DNA of 38,771 nucleotides from Gnetum montanum (GCA_015680685.1 MNCI01000851.1:133739-172509), one strand, 5' to 3'; shown: positions 22,769 to 33,480, counted from the first letter of the stretch. Translations and numbers: made by a program. The notes: a model not told the origin generated them from the letters alone.

Positions 22769-25530
22769 ATGACCCCAAAGAGGATACCAAAAGGAGGACC
22801 TTCCCAACATGGTGTCAAAAGACCAAGAGGCCATGAAAGAGGCCAAATTGAAGAACAAACTCCACTAGTAGAGCATGTAGAGTAGGAAGCCCAATCTTTT
22901 AGGATTCACCAATAGATGCCTACTATCAAACACTCTACTTAAGTAGAGTAGAAGCACCACAAGCACCTAAACAAGGACAACACCTCATGTTGTCACTAGA
23001 ATGCCTCCAAGCCATTCAGAAGAAGTTAATCATGTCCATAGCTATTGTGGAATTGAAATTTGTCTCTTTCATGGAGTTTTCTCTAGAAACTATAATGTCA
23101 CAACTCCAATTATCTCCCTTGTGACCTACATTGTCAACCAATGGTGAATGGTACTTAAGGTAAACTCTTCATTTCTGGAAAAATAAACAAGCTGATGTCA
23201 TTATGAAAATAGAAGGAATTTCAATGTCATAGTCTCTAGAGACAATATCTAAATCCCTCAATCTACCAAATGAAGGGGCTAATGTGACACAGATATCCAC
23301 AAGGTCTAATATGGATGCAAAAAGATTGTGGCTACAAAAAGCCTACGACAAGGATGATAAGGAATATAGTGAGATGACTATCAAGGAGAAGATCTATTTT
23401 AAGATTGGAACCTATCATTTGTTCCTAACCAAGAGGCTTAATAGGATATCAAATTATGTGGCTAGACAAAGCACTATTTTGATGGGAAAATTCAAGGTTA
23501 ACATCGCCCATCTCTACTTCCTTGAAATTCAAAGGCGATTTAAAGAGAAGAAGGCAAGGAAACCAATACTACCATTCCTCTGCCTAATCAGGAAGCTATG
23601 CAAATAGGCAAGCATATTGGGGTACACAAATGATGTTATAAGAAAAGCTTAAAATTCTTCATATGCTAAAATGTCAAAACCAATGCCTCCGAAAAAGGAT
23701 TAGCTAGAAAAGAAAGAAGGTACTAAGGAAGTTGTAGGCTCAACTCCTACTAATATTGTCCAAGCTACTAGCTAATAATATCAAGTAGGACCCAGTAGCC
23801 AGCCACCAATCTACCAGCAACAACAACAAGTTCCACCATTGTTGTCACAGGACTATAGACCATCAATGAGCTATCTACAATAGGTTGCAAATACGATAAG
23901 CTAGGGAACAAGAGGGGTCAATCTCTATAGGGTCAAAGAGAATGCAATTAGATCCACAGTTTCAACAAACCCTATGAATGGGCAGATTACATTGTAGTTG
24001 AGAGGAGGGGATGATTGGTCACAATAGATATTAGGGAACACTACATCATTTCAAGTGGTGTTGGAAATAGGAGAAGGAGCGATTGTGGTGAACATGTAGC
24101 ATCAAGATTCAGTAGGAGCTACTAAAGTGATCAAAGATCACATTAATGAATCATTCAATGTGCTTCCAGCTGATATCTCTAGAGCAAGGGATGTTCAAAT
24201 GTTTGTTGGTACCTTGATGACTCCTATTAAACATGAGAATATATTAGACAGATTGTTGTAGATGGAACAAGTCATGTAGAATCTCTTTGATGTCCTCAAT
24301 GATATCACCACAGTCTAGTCCAAGTTAATTGCCACTAAGGAGAAGTTGATCATGGCTGAGACTAGGGTAGAGCATGTTGAAAATGAAGTTCAAAAACTAC
24401 AGGAAGAGTTGGCCACCATGAGAGTAGAAAGAAGATATTCGACATAGTTCATTGCACCAAACCAACTTGACCAATTTAGAACAAACATGTGAGGTGCCTC
24501 GTTGATCATAACATGAAGATAGAGAAAGAGAAGGAGAAGGAAATATGGGATACAATAGTGGTAGAAGCACAAATGTATGCACATGCCAAGGCACTCACTG
24601 CTTGCACAAGGAGAATAAATAATTAGCTATTGATAATGCTCGGTTGATCAACATTGAATGACAAAAGAACATTCTTGAGGAAAGCATCCAACAACTTCAA
24701 GAACAATTGGTTTGTATCAACTAAGACATGTCACTTGGCCCATGAGAATAGAATCCTATCAATGGAAGAAGTTTGTATGATCAAACAAAAATTAGTAATC
24801 AAAATCAGCACATGGTAGAATGAGGCCAAGAAGCATGAACATCTCAAACAACATTTTAGAGATCAGGTGGACATGTATAAGCAAATCAATGAGAAAGAAA
24901 TCCAGATGGCCAAAGCCAAAATTAGTTGTATCTCTATACAAAATCCTTATTGGCAATTAATCTTGGATAGTTTAGTCCATGTCCACCAACTAGAAGTGGA
25001 AAACAAAGACCTAAAGATTGAAGATCTCATAGAATATGTGGGGTTAGCAAATCTTTGTTATGCTAAATTGGTCATGTTAATAGCAAGTAGGCCTAAGCAT
25101 GAATTGGAACATCAAGTAACTGTTGTGTATGCTTTGTACAAGAAAAAGTTTGTTGACAGAAAAGATGCATTGTAAAAGTTACATGTAGAAAACTTAGAAC
25201 TTGAGATTATTAAGGTTAGCTACCAAGGCCTCTAACCTAGCTCGTAGAATGTTTGATTATTAAGAATTAAGGAAAAAAACTAGGGCTTTTGAGGAAGAAT
25301 GATGGTAGTTTGCAGCATGGTACATGAAAGCCAATAAGATGTTTTCATAACTACCATGCCCATGGGATGTACCTACTCCATCACACATTGTTCAACAAGC
25401 ATGATTGGTACATGATCCCAAGATAGAAGAGGAGAAGCTTAAGGCATTACTAAACAGATATTAATTCAAGAAGCCTGATGATAAAGAAAAGTAGTCAATG
25501 GAAGAGCCACCACCACCAGGTATATAGGCT
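22769..25530 (+). pseudogene. Copy C ORF2, frameshifted
   Basis: The start ATG is at 22769 (MTPKRIPKGGPSQHG). Open pieces are 23284-23607, which holds the plant-transposon-protein-like core (YHLFLTKRLNRISNYVAR, then LPFLCLIRKLC), and 24867-25175, part of the coiled coil. The pieces lie in different frames, so indels have built up, unlike copy A. In-frame stops include a TAG at 24816-24818, at the same place as a TAG in copy A. The tail ends EEPPPPGI. The function is unknown. Confidence 0.65.
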
Positions 25531-25726
25531 ACATTGAGCTATCCCAATTTTTGTTTTCTTTTGTCATATAACTATGTCAGTTTTTTAAAAACACCATTGT
25601 GGCATTCTAAGTCATGTAAATAGTTCATTAATCATGTATAGTCAAATCTACCTCCTAATTTTGTAAGGAGCTTTATCCTCATTTTTTCTTAATTGGAGGA
25701 TGAGTTTTTAGTCAATCATGATGGTA

Positions 25727-26589
25727 TGATGAAGTCAAATTTTACTAGATAACAACATCATAGCAACAATGTCATATCAATGATGTCACCACTCATGATA
25801 CATCATCAATATTATGATGTATCGAGATGTGTGCATCCCTATAAATACAACACTTGAGCATGCAATCTAACAACTTTTCATTCAATACCTTACCCAAACT
25901 CTTGTAGTTTTGTTTCATAGTTTTAGCAATAGTGTGAATGCCTGCAGTGTGATGTGAGAATGTGAATTGGAATCTTTATTTGAGTAAATTGTACTTGGAC
26001 ATAGTTTATGCATGGCAATAAAGATTAAAGTGGTTTTCCATCATTGCAGCATCACTTGGATTTCTTTATGTTTACTTAGAATAATTTCCTTGTTTTCTTA
26101 GTTAATACTTTACTTTCCCAAGTATTTTATTTTACATGTTTAATTAGTAAAAGAGATATGGATACAATCGGTTTTGAGCATTAAGTGTAACTATTTAGTA
26201 ACCCAGTAGTGGCATTGCTTGGTACACCCAATAGTAATTCCACTTGGTAATCCCATTGATACCTACATAAGTCCAAGATGTGATTGGTAGATCAAGAATA
26301 GATGTCCATCACTTACATTTTTGTTATTACTTGAACTTAGCATTTACTTCCATTTTCACAATGTTTACTACTAAGAGCATTACTGGAAAAACAACATCAA
26401 TTATCATATGCCTCACTGAGAACTAAGCCATACACTTATACCTTACTAGCTCAAGGTGGGAAGACAATAATCACGAACTTAAATTCAATTACTAGCATAA
26501 TAACATTGTCCATCTATAGATTATGATTTGGTCATGCATGAACACTCATGAATTTCATGGTTAAGTGTTAGATGCTCCAATGCTCATTA
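25727..26589 (+). mobile_element. 3' LTR of copy C
   Basis: It starts TGATGAAG after a weakened polypurine tract (atgatggta) and ends about 26589 (gctcatta, a mutated TCATCA). TATAAATA is at 25840-25847. The palindrome region (25745-25830) has lost nearly all CpGs. Its last ~130 bases are repeated just downstream. Confidence 0.75.
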
Positions 26590-26763
26590 CTAAGTGAAAA
26601 ATGATTTTGTGGGAAGACAATGATCATGAACTTAAACTCAATTACTAGCATAATAACATTGTCCATCTATAGATTACAATCGGGTCATGCGTGAACACTT
26701 GTGACTTGCATGGTTGAGTGTTGGATGCTCCACTACTCGTTACTAAGTGAAAAATAGTGAAGT
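26458..26763 (+). repeat. 153-base tandem duplication at the end of the copy C LTR
   Basis: Units 26458-26610 and 26611-26763 both begin gggaagacaat and run through the LTR end into the flank (ctaagtgaaaaat). They are similar but not identical, so the duplication is not recent. Confidence 0.8.
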
Positions 26764-27420
26764 GATTTTTTCTAAAACATACTTGATGCATAGTCCTGAC
26801 CTAGTTAACATCAGCCCAAGAACTCATTCTGTTTTCTAGCAAAGTACCCAACAACTTAGCAAAAATGTTACTCACAATAATCATTCAATAATTGTTCAAA
26901 TTATTTTTATCCCTTTTTATATATAACAAGATAACTTTGTCATTTTTCTAATGTTGATCTAATCTTTAATTCATTGCTAAATTTAATCTATGTCAAAGTT
27001 CTCTATGAATAGCAAGCCTCCCTACTTTAATAATTCTGCATATAAACCATGTGAATTTATAGCTTTACTAGATGCTCTCTTTTTAATACCCTTTGTGAAT
27101 TTCTCAAGAGTAAATGGGAGAGGTGCTTGCAATACAATAGCACCAAAATTATCATATTCTCTTGTAAATAGTTTATTATAAAATAAGCAAATATCTTGAA
27201 AAGAAAAATTAAATGATGAAGAGGCTTTAATCCTTGTCAAAATTTATTCAAGGTCCTTGTATTATTTTTCAAGAGTCCATCTATTACATGGTGCATCCAT
27301 ATATTTCTCCATAACTCTATATTGATGGCAAGAGTCCACTAAATCCTCTCTAACTTTCAACTCCTTAATAAATTCAATATCTTCAAAAGAACATAAAAGC
27401 AACTCAATGCACTAGGTGAT
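26764..27420 (-). pseudogene. LINE reverse-transcriptase remnant
   Basis: The minus-strand open piece 27240-27022 reads FYNKLFT..., LPFTLEKFTKGIKKRASSKA and GLYAELLK, typical of the start of a plant non-LTR reverse transcriptase. After a gap, about 26940-26764 reads IKRDKNNLNNY, SNIFAKLLGTLLENRMSSWA and QVCFRKNHF, matching the finger/palm blocks around the usual 'NYRTI' and 'QAGFR' motifs. Stops and an internal deletion make it dead. Copy C appears to have inserted into it, so its C-terminal part may lie left of C. Confidence 0.7.
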
Positions 27421-27887
27421 ACATTGTAAATATATATTTTTGCTATTTATTAGTGTTAGAAAGTAGCAATGCCAACAGTATGGTTTTATTGAATATTCAA
27501 AATATAATTATGTGATAGATTGGAAAGAGATCTAAATTAGATTTGAAGAAAACTAAAGATGATTTATTGGAAGCTTCATGTAAGCTAGAGAAGATTTGAA
27601 GATTATTCCAGTAACGTTGGAGAAGAGTTAAGGAAACCATGAGATATCTCAAGATAAACTTGGAAGTAGCTTGCTTGTTAAGCAAGCAATTACATGTATT
27701 TATTATAATGGAAATCAATAGAATTGCATTACCTCTTCCATTTGGCAAGGGCTTGGAATCACTTATATATATATATATATAGTTGTTTCTGTCAAAAACC
27801 GGGCGAAATCAACCGTCCCGCATATCAAGTATTTGGTTTGCAGAAATAAGGCAACAAATCGATGCTTCAGAGAGCCGTTCTCACTTC
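27421..27887. other. Non-coding stretch with a (TA)n microsatellite, 3' flank of the asparaginase gene
   Basis: I see no supported gene. A (TA)9 tract lies at 27764-27781. On the minus strand an AATAAA at 27704-27699 lies 184-189 bases beyond the asparaginase stop and could serve as its poly(A) signal, but nothing else supports it. The open minus-strand frame 27497-27748 has no recognisable product. Confidence 0.5.
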
Positions 27888-30708
27888 TCACTCCCAAATG
27901 CCTACTTCCAGATATCCATCCTCTGTAGCGCAAGCTCTGAACATTCCAATGCAATTGAATCCAGCTGCAACTTCGCCGTTGCAGGAAATGGCGATGACGC
28001 CGCCCTTTCCATGCTCGAGCCGTTTGTTGATCACAAAATCTACGGATTCTCGCAGAGAAAGGGCTTTGTACTCCATTACGGCCGCGACATCTCGGCCGAC
28101 AGTTGCTCGAATCAAAGCCTCGCCTTCGCCGGTGGCCGATACAGCGCACAGACCGTTTGCGTAAGTTCCTGCTCCAATAAGCGGCGAATCGCCGATTCTT
28201 CCGTGCATTTTGTTAATTAATCCACCAGTTGATGTTGCCGCAGCGCAATGGCCGTTTAGGTCCACGGCCACGCATCCAACCGTCTCCGGCTGGTAGATTT
28301 GGATCGGCACACCGTTCATATGCGGATCCGCTGGAATTTTGCTGCAAAACGATCCGTTTTCTGAAGGATTTGATGCCGGATCGATACCGAAAGCTTTGTC
28401 TTTCGCACCGTAGGTTTTCAGCGTCGATAAGTGTTCGTATCCGTTCAATTTCTCTCCCTTCGCTAGGCGGTAGTCGAACTGCAAGTAATTGTAGAGATTA
28501 CTAAGGCGCGTTGAGAATAGAAATCTAAGAAGCGTGTTCCTTGGAAAGGAAAAGATGCAGGTCCAAGCATTTAACTCACAAATTATATTTGAAGGAGCGG
28601 TTTTAATTAACGTAAAAGGCAAACGGTTTCGCAAATTCGATTTGAATTTAAAATTTCAGACTCGAAGTGTTGCAAAGGCTAGATGGATGTTTAATGAGCT
28701 CGAAGTTAACTGGCGAAGAGCCTGATAGTTTACAAAATATTTGATGTTGTCGAGGCTCTGTTTCTGTTTCAAACAAACGACTTTTTTACTTTTTGACGAC
28801 AAAACAAGTGCAAGCGATGGAATCCAGGTTACAAGCACTGTTTCGTGTTTTAAATGTTGAAAAGCATTGAAGATATAGAGTTAGAAGCTTCAGAGCTCTG
28901 ATGCTTGTAGCCAAGTTACATGGATAATCGAGGTATAAGGTCCTAAGTGTTTATCAATGCTCCTTATATAGCTAGGAGCAGCTAAAATGCTAAAAAACGA
29001 AAGAAGCATTCTTATTCTAGCCGGAAATCGTACGAAATTGGAGGAAAGTGAGGAAATTAGAAACCTGTATACTGTTTTGTTGCTGAGCCTGCTCAAGTCT
29101 TTCGACATTCTCTGGAGTTATGAAGTAATTTGCATCTACAATTTCAACGCCCTGAGTACAAGAAAAAGCAGTCACTCACTGTTACTGGTACAGATTTCGT
29201 TCATGTGTATCTGTGTGAACAGCCGTAAAGAAACCCGGTCCTGACCTGTTGTCTTGCAAATTCCTCAGCTCCGTCAAAGCCCAGATAAACGTGGGGACTC
29301 TTATCCATGACAAGCCGAGCAAGGGAAACCGGATTCTTAACAGTTGAAATGCCAGAAACCGCTCCGCATTTGTTCCTGAAACCATCCATAATGCCGGCTT
29401 CCATTTCTACGGTGCCTTTTGCGGTCAATGCTGAGCCCCGCCCTGAATTGAAAACTGGATCAGTCTCGAGCTCCCGTACCTGTGCATTTCACTGTCCATA
29501 TCAGAGCCAATAACCATATTTTGAAAATCTATAAACAGTAATCAGCTCAACCGCTCTGGAAACTCAGATAATCATACTGATTTGACAGGGTCAATGTAAA
29601 TGTTATTTCCAATCACTTTTTTCACATGTGAGAAGGGAAAAGACAACGAACACGAGGCTCGGGTCCAAAGAGATTCCAACAGAGATGGGTAAAGTCGCTA
29701 TCAAAACTTTGCGAAGATCTAAAGAAACGACAATTCACGTGCTTCTGTTCAACACGGCAGAACAAGTACTTTACCAAAATACAATTTCATTGCGTCAGAT
29801 TCTGATTCCGTCAGAGATGTTATTAAGTTGCTACAGCACCCAAATTGGACAGACCCAATAAAATCAAATACAAACAAGGTGGTCGGATACAAATGAGATG
29901 TCCAAACCCTCCAGAAAATCTGACCCGTCATTGATTCAATACAAGTTATTCCGTTCATAAAGCCAATATATTTCCTCCAAGCAAAACCACGAGGAATAAA
30001 ATGTGGATCAGAAGAAAGCATGCATGAATAAAATTTGGAACACCAAGCATGCATAGAATATTTTGCAGGACAATTTTTTATAAACTTGGAATTTGGTTGA
30101 AGAACGAGTTGGATTATTGGACTGAAATTTAACTCAGTTTTTACCAGTTTCTGTAGCAAAATTATAAATATATAACTAAGCTAATGCAAAGTCCAAACAA
30201 GTCCCTTACAGTAACTTAGATAAAAGCTCGATGTTACCTAAGAAATTGTACAGGCGGAAAATATATCTTCAAGAAGTTACCCAGAACAAAAAACATTATA
30301 GATGGACAATATACCTTCGACAAGTTACGCAAAACAAACAGGAACACATCATGTGAATATATTTCAACAACCACTAGGCATTTTGTCATCTATTTCTGAA
30401 CTCAACCTCAAAGAGAAACTTTGAACACTCTGCAAACTACGGAAAACCATAGAAGTCCAAATCTTAAAAGCTTCAGGTCATGCCAAAATCAGGCCTTCTC
30501 ACAGCAAAAATCACTAGCAAACATAGAAACAGAGTACCGAAAAGCTTACCACCAACTCTACTACATCAATGGCGGACAAACCAGCTTTAAGCGCAGAAAC
30601 ACCGATGTTGAGGCAACGCAAAAGAACATCCCTGGCCTCCTGCTGGCGTTCCAAGGAGAGAGCAGGGTCGACACCTGCACCGCCGTGAAGAGCAATAGCC
30701 CACCCCAT
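27888..30708 (-). CDS. Isoaspartyl peptidase/L-asparaginase, potassium-dependent plant type (4 exons)
   Basis: This Ntn-hydrolase hydrolyses L-asparagine to aspartate and ammonia and removes isoaspartyl residues from dipeptides. Exons are 30708-30550 (53 codons, [12 protein letters not shown]), 29479-29246 (78), 29151-29065 (29) and 28478-27888 (196 plus TGA). All junctions are phase 0 with GT-AG. The predicted 356 residues are intact. The nucleophile is Thr226 in PETVGC, where the precursor self-cleaves into alpha (1-225) and beta (226-356). Thr244, Arg254, Asp257 and the TG at 276-277 occupy the other catalytic or substrate-binding positions known from the family. [23 protein letters not shown] and MNGVPIQIY before the Thr match the potassium-dependent subgroup (Arabidopsis At3g16150-like, usually ~325 residues). 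The linker before Thr226 is about 30 residues longer than usual. It is the only intact gene in the window. Confidence 0.93.
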
Positions 30709-30823
30709 TGGTCTTCTTTTTAACAGGAACCAAAGAAAGAAACAAACCAAAAGAGAATGACAGAGCCCTGAAAAAATCTAAACCCTTCTCTCCCTGCCTC
30801 CAGAAATCCGGACTCCACTGCGC

Positions 30824-30832
30824 ATAAATATA
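30824..30832 (-). promoter_or_regulatory. Candidate TATA box of the asparaginase gene
   Basis: The minus-strand TATATTTAT lies 116-124 bases upstream of the ATG, which would leave a leader of roughly 85-90 bases. The sequence match is real; its use is inferred. Confidence 0.4.
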
Positions 30833-30850
30833 TTAAAAACCCCCTGATCA

Positions 30851-30925
30851 ACCCAGGAAACCTTGCCAAGATCCAACCCAGGAAACCTTGCCAAGATCCA
30901 ACCCAGAGAAACCAAGCCAAATCAA
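30851..30925 (+). repeat. 25-base tandem repeat in the asparaginase promoter region
   Basis: Two exact units (30851-30875 and 30876-30900) begin acccaggaaaccttgcc. A third, degenerate unit follows (30901-30925). They lie 143-217 bases upstream of the start codon, just beyond the candidate TATA box. Confidence 0.85.
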
Positions 30926-32020
30926 TCCCTAGTTTTAACGTACAACACGTCGATCTGTTGCTGCTGGTGAGCGATGATGAGAGGTCAGAATGGTGAAGTT
31001 GTCAAGACATGGGGATGGATTTTCATAGGTAGGATTCCATAGCAGGAAAAGCAGAGGGTACACGTTAATGTCTACCAGGTAATGTTGTGGTGTCTATGGC
31101 TTTTCTTGGAGATAAGGAAGCCAGGCCAGATGACACTGAACCTCGTCAATCTGTTATTCTATTTAACACACTAATGTTTATCTCCGTTCTCGCATTTCCA
31201 TATGCCAAGGTTTGCTGGTAGACTGGATTGATTTTTTATTTGTATATTTTAGGGACCAAGATAGGAATAGTGATCGCATGCTGATGAGGAATTTTTGTAC
31301 CATGAGATATCTCCCAGCCGCGTTGATTTTGGGTTTCCGATATTTTTGGCTGTAATTCCAATGCTGTTTGGAAAATTCTTGCGTAGAAAGTGACGGTTCC
31401 CTCCGCGTACCATGACAAGGTATGCGGAAATAGGGAAGCCAGGGACGCTTTTTACGAATGCAGCTTCCTAAAATTTTCGTTTTGTTTACTTTTACGAAGG
31501 TACACGTTTTTTCATTAGTGAATTGGATGTAACAATGATAACACTTTTCTATTTGTGAACTGGAGTGCGGTCAGCGTGGAGGCACAAGCACGTCCATTTA
31601 TCGGACAGTTTTACGGTTTTTTAAAAAAATCTATCATTCATTATTATTTTGGGTTAGCTTGTAGAGAATGGATCTACAATTCATTGTTATTTTGGGTTAG
31701 CTTTTAGAGCATGGATCAGATTTTTTTAAAAGATCAGTAAACCTAGCAACTTATCAACTACTATATAAGAATGTGACCCATGAATAAAAAGGGTCCCACC
31801 ATAAGGTTAATCTTCCCATCAAAAAATGAGTGTACTAACCACTTGTCCTTCACTCTTAATGCAAAAATGTGATTTCTATGAAGGATCAAACTTAAAACTT
31901 TGAGCTTATAGCAAACATAGGGTTCGATTGAAATAAATTCTTAACAACATTAGGTAATGCAAGCACCACGGAGGCATCACTAGAGTCATAAAGGTGGCTG
32001 CCTAATACATAAACCTATCT
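30926..32020. other. Non-coding region upstream of the asparaginase gene
   Basis: I recognise no gene. Short open frames (for example 31236-31418, minus) have no recognisable sequence. From about 31620 the sequence becomes AT-rich and repeat-like, including two copies of 'attattttgggttagctt' (31640 and 31687). Confidence 0.5.
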
Positions 32021-32024
32021 ACCT

Positions 32025-32112
32025 AGAACTTTATGATTCAGCATATCCACCTTAATCAAACTCATGACTTAGAGCTTTCAAATCAAGAGTCTTCCTATTG
32101 GGCTAACATCTC
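32025..32112 (-). repeat. tRNA-like SINE fragment 1 (minus)
   Basis: On the minus strand it reads gatgttagcccaataggaag, then actcttgatttgaaag, then atgagtttgat, ending tcataaagttct. The same order (A-box-like, anticodon-arm-like, B-box-like, tail) is seen in the plus copies at 32267 and 32366. Confidence 0.45.
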
Positions 32113-32209
32113 ATTATGATTGAATGGCTATACAATAGATAAAACAATAATGCCACTAGTGAAATAAAAGGAATAATCTCTACTTTTGTGCAATGAGAAA
32201 TGTAGTCAA

Positions 32210-32256
32210 ATTATAACTTTAAAGCTTAATATTGCCCATCAAAATTGAATCCATCC
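32210..32256 (-). repeat. Partial tRNA-like SINE fragment (minus)
   Basis: Only the 3' part is present: on the minus strand gattcaattttgatgggcaatatt, then taaagtt, matching the tail of the copy at 32838-32926. Confidence 0.35.
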
Positions 32257-32266
32257 ATAGACCAGC

Positions 32267-32458
32267 AAGGTGTTAACCTAGACATAAAGACTTGATTTGA
32301 AAACTCTTAGTCATGGGTTCCATTTTTGTGGGCAATATTGAGTTATAAAGTTCTAATTTAACAATAAGGTGTTAGCCTAGTAGTAAGACTCTTGACTTGA
32401 AAACTCCACATCATGGGTTTGATTTTGGCAAGCAATGTTGAGTTATAAAATTCTAATT
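32267..32458 (+). repeat. Two tandem tRNA-like SINE fragments (plus)
   Basis: Units 32267-32365 and 32366-32458 repeat at a 99-base period. Each has an A-box-like ttagcctagtagtaagact, a cttgacttgaaaac stem, a B-box-like gggtttgattttgg, and a tail ending gagttataaaattctaatt. The internal polymerase III boxes and tRNA-like order suggest a tRNA-derived SINE. The closest tRNA is unclear. Confidence 0.5.
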
Positions 32459-32476
32459 GGACTATATAACTTAGGG

Positions 32477-32727
32477 TGTACCTATATTACAATTATTTTG
32501 GGATTTCAATAAAACCATCCACATAAACCCCCCACACCCCACTACACCCCCTCCACACCCCACACCCCACCACTCAAGCCACCACACCCACCCCCCCGCC
32601 CCCCCCCCACCCCCCCCCCCCCCCCCCCCCCCCAAAACACCCCCCCCCCCACACACACACACACACACACACCCCGCAACTAGATATCTTAGAGTATGCT
32701 TATATTACAATTATTTCGGGGTTCCAA
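32477..32727 (+). repeat. C-rich simple repeat flanked by direct repeats
   Basis: Positions about 32517-32676 are C-rich: CACACC-type repeats, C runs of up to about 23 and an (AC)11 tract. They are flanked by two similar ~33-base direct repeats (32477-32509 and 32694-32727, both containing tatattacaattattt). The minus-strand frame here encodes only a Gly-rich low-complexity string. Confidence 0.75.
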
Positions 32728-32837
32728 CACCTAGAGTACATCACATGCTTGACACTAAGTAGACAACATCAAATACAATATGAAAAGAAAAAACTTTCAA
32801 TATAAATGTAGGTTCACTCTAAGACATATAGTTAAAT

Positions 32838-32926
32838 AGAACTTTATAACGTAGGATTGCCTATCAAAATTGAACTCATAATTTGGAGCTTCAAAATCAA
32901 GAGTCTTCCCAATAGGCTAACACCTC
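32838..32926 (-). repeat. tRNA-like SINE fragment 2 (minus)
   Basis: On the minus strand it reads gaggtgttagcctattggga, then agactcttgattttgaag, then gagttcaattttgatagg, ending ttataaagttct. It belongs to the same family as the copies at 32025, 32267 and 32366. Confidence 0.45.
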
Positions 32927-32939
32927 ACTATTAAATAGG

Positions 32940-33480
32940 TGAAGAAAATTAATTATTAGTAGGGAGAAAGCTCTTAGTCCTAATAACATTTACATCACTT
33001 TTCAATATCTATGCTTAATTTTAAAATAGCAAAAGAATTTAAGATAGAGAGTTGTGGCTTCATACCAATTTTTGAATCAAAGCAAGAAAATGGTAGCACA
33101 TCTTCTAAAAGATCTTCACTTTGTCACTTATTATTAATCTTACATTGAGAATCTTTACCATTAGCTATAACCTTCTTATTAACACTAGTTTTAATCTTTG
33201 AGTTAATAGTATTCTTGTCAAACAAAGAAAAATTTTTCTTGTGAGTTATCTACTAGGTTGATTAATACATTCTCTAGTAGTAGTAAAACTATGCATATGA
33301 ACTTTTGTCTTCTTTTGATTTTTTATTTTAATTTGATCACTCTTATTATTAGCATTAATTGGGATTTTCGTATCTTTAACTTTACATTATTTTTTTTATC
33401 TTAACTTCAACTCATTGTTTCTTTACTTTAGAATTTTTTACATAAGTAAAAAAGAATAAGCATTAAACAAATGTCCTTCA
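32940..33480. other. AT-rich non-coding stretch
   Basis: No gene is recognised. It may be an old transposable-element fragment. It ends at the LTR of copy E; the last 5 bases, cttca (33476-33480), are the expected target duplication of E. Confidence 0.4.

Noticed and set aside
27453-27760. Possible solo LTR starting tgttag
   Set aside because: It has no matching CTAACA-type end, no target duplication and no second copy in the window.
27783-28504. Several plus-strand open frames of up to 145 codons
   Set aside because: They are antisense shadows of the last asparaginase exon, whose minus-strand frame carries the conserved catalytic residues.
28479-28634. Upstream extension of the last asparaginase exon to an ATG at 28634
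   Set aside because: The added 52 codons have no family similarity, and a good acceptor (ttgcag) directly precedes FDYR, so this is intron.
32366-32440. Possible functional tRNA gene
   Set aside because: A-box- and B-box-like stretches exist, but the acceptor stem does not pair and the unit is repeated with a non-tRNA tail, so a SINE fragment fits better.
32471-32668. Gly-rich protein frame on the minus strand
   Set aside because: It is only the translation of the C-rich simple repeat, with no other coding sign.
33050-33130. Minus-strand peptide EDVLPFSCFDSKIGMKPQL as a coding fragment
   Set aside because: It is short, flanked by stops, and I recognise no family.
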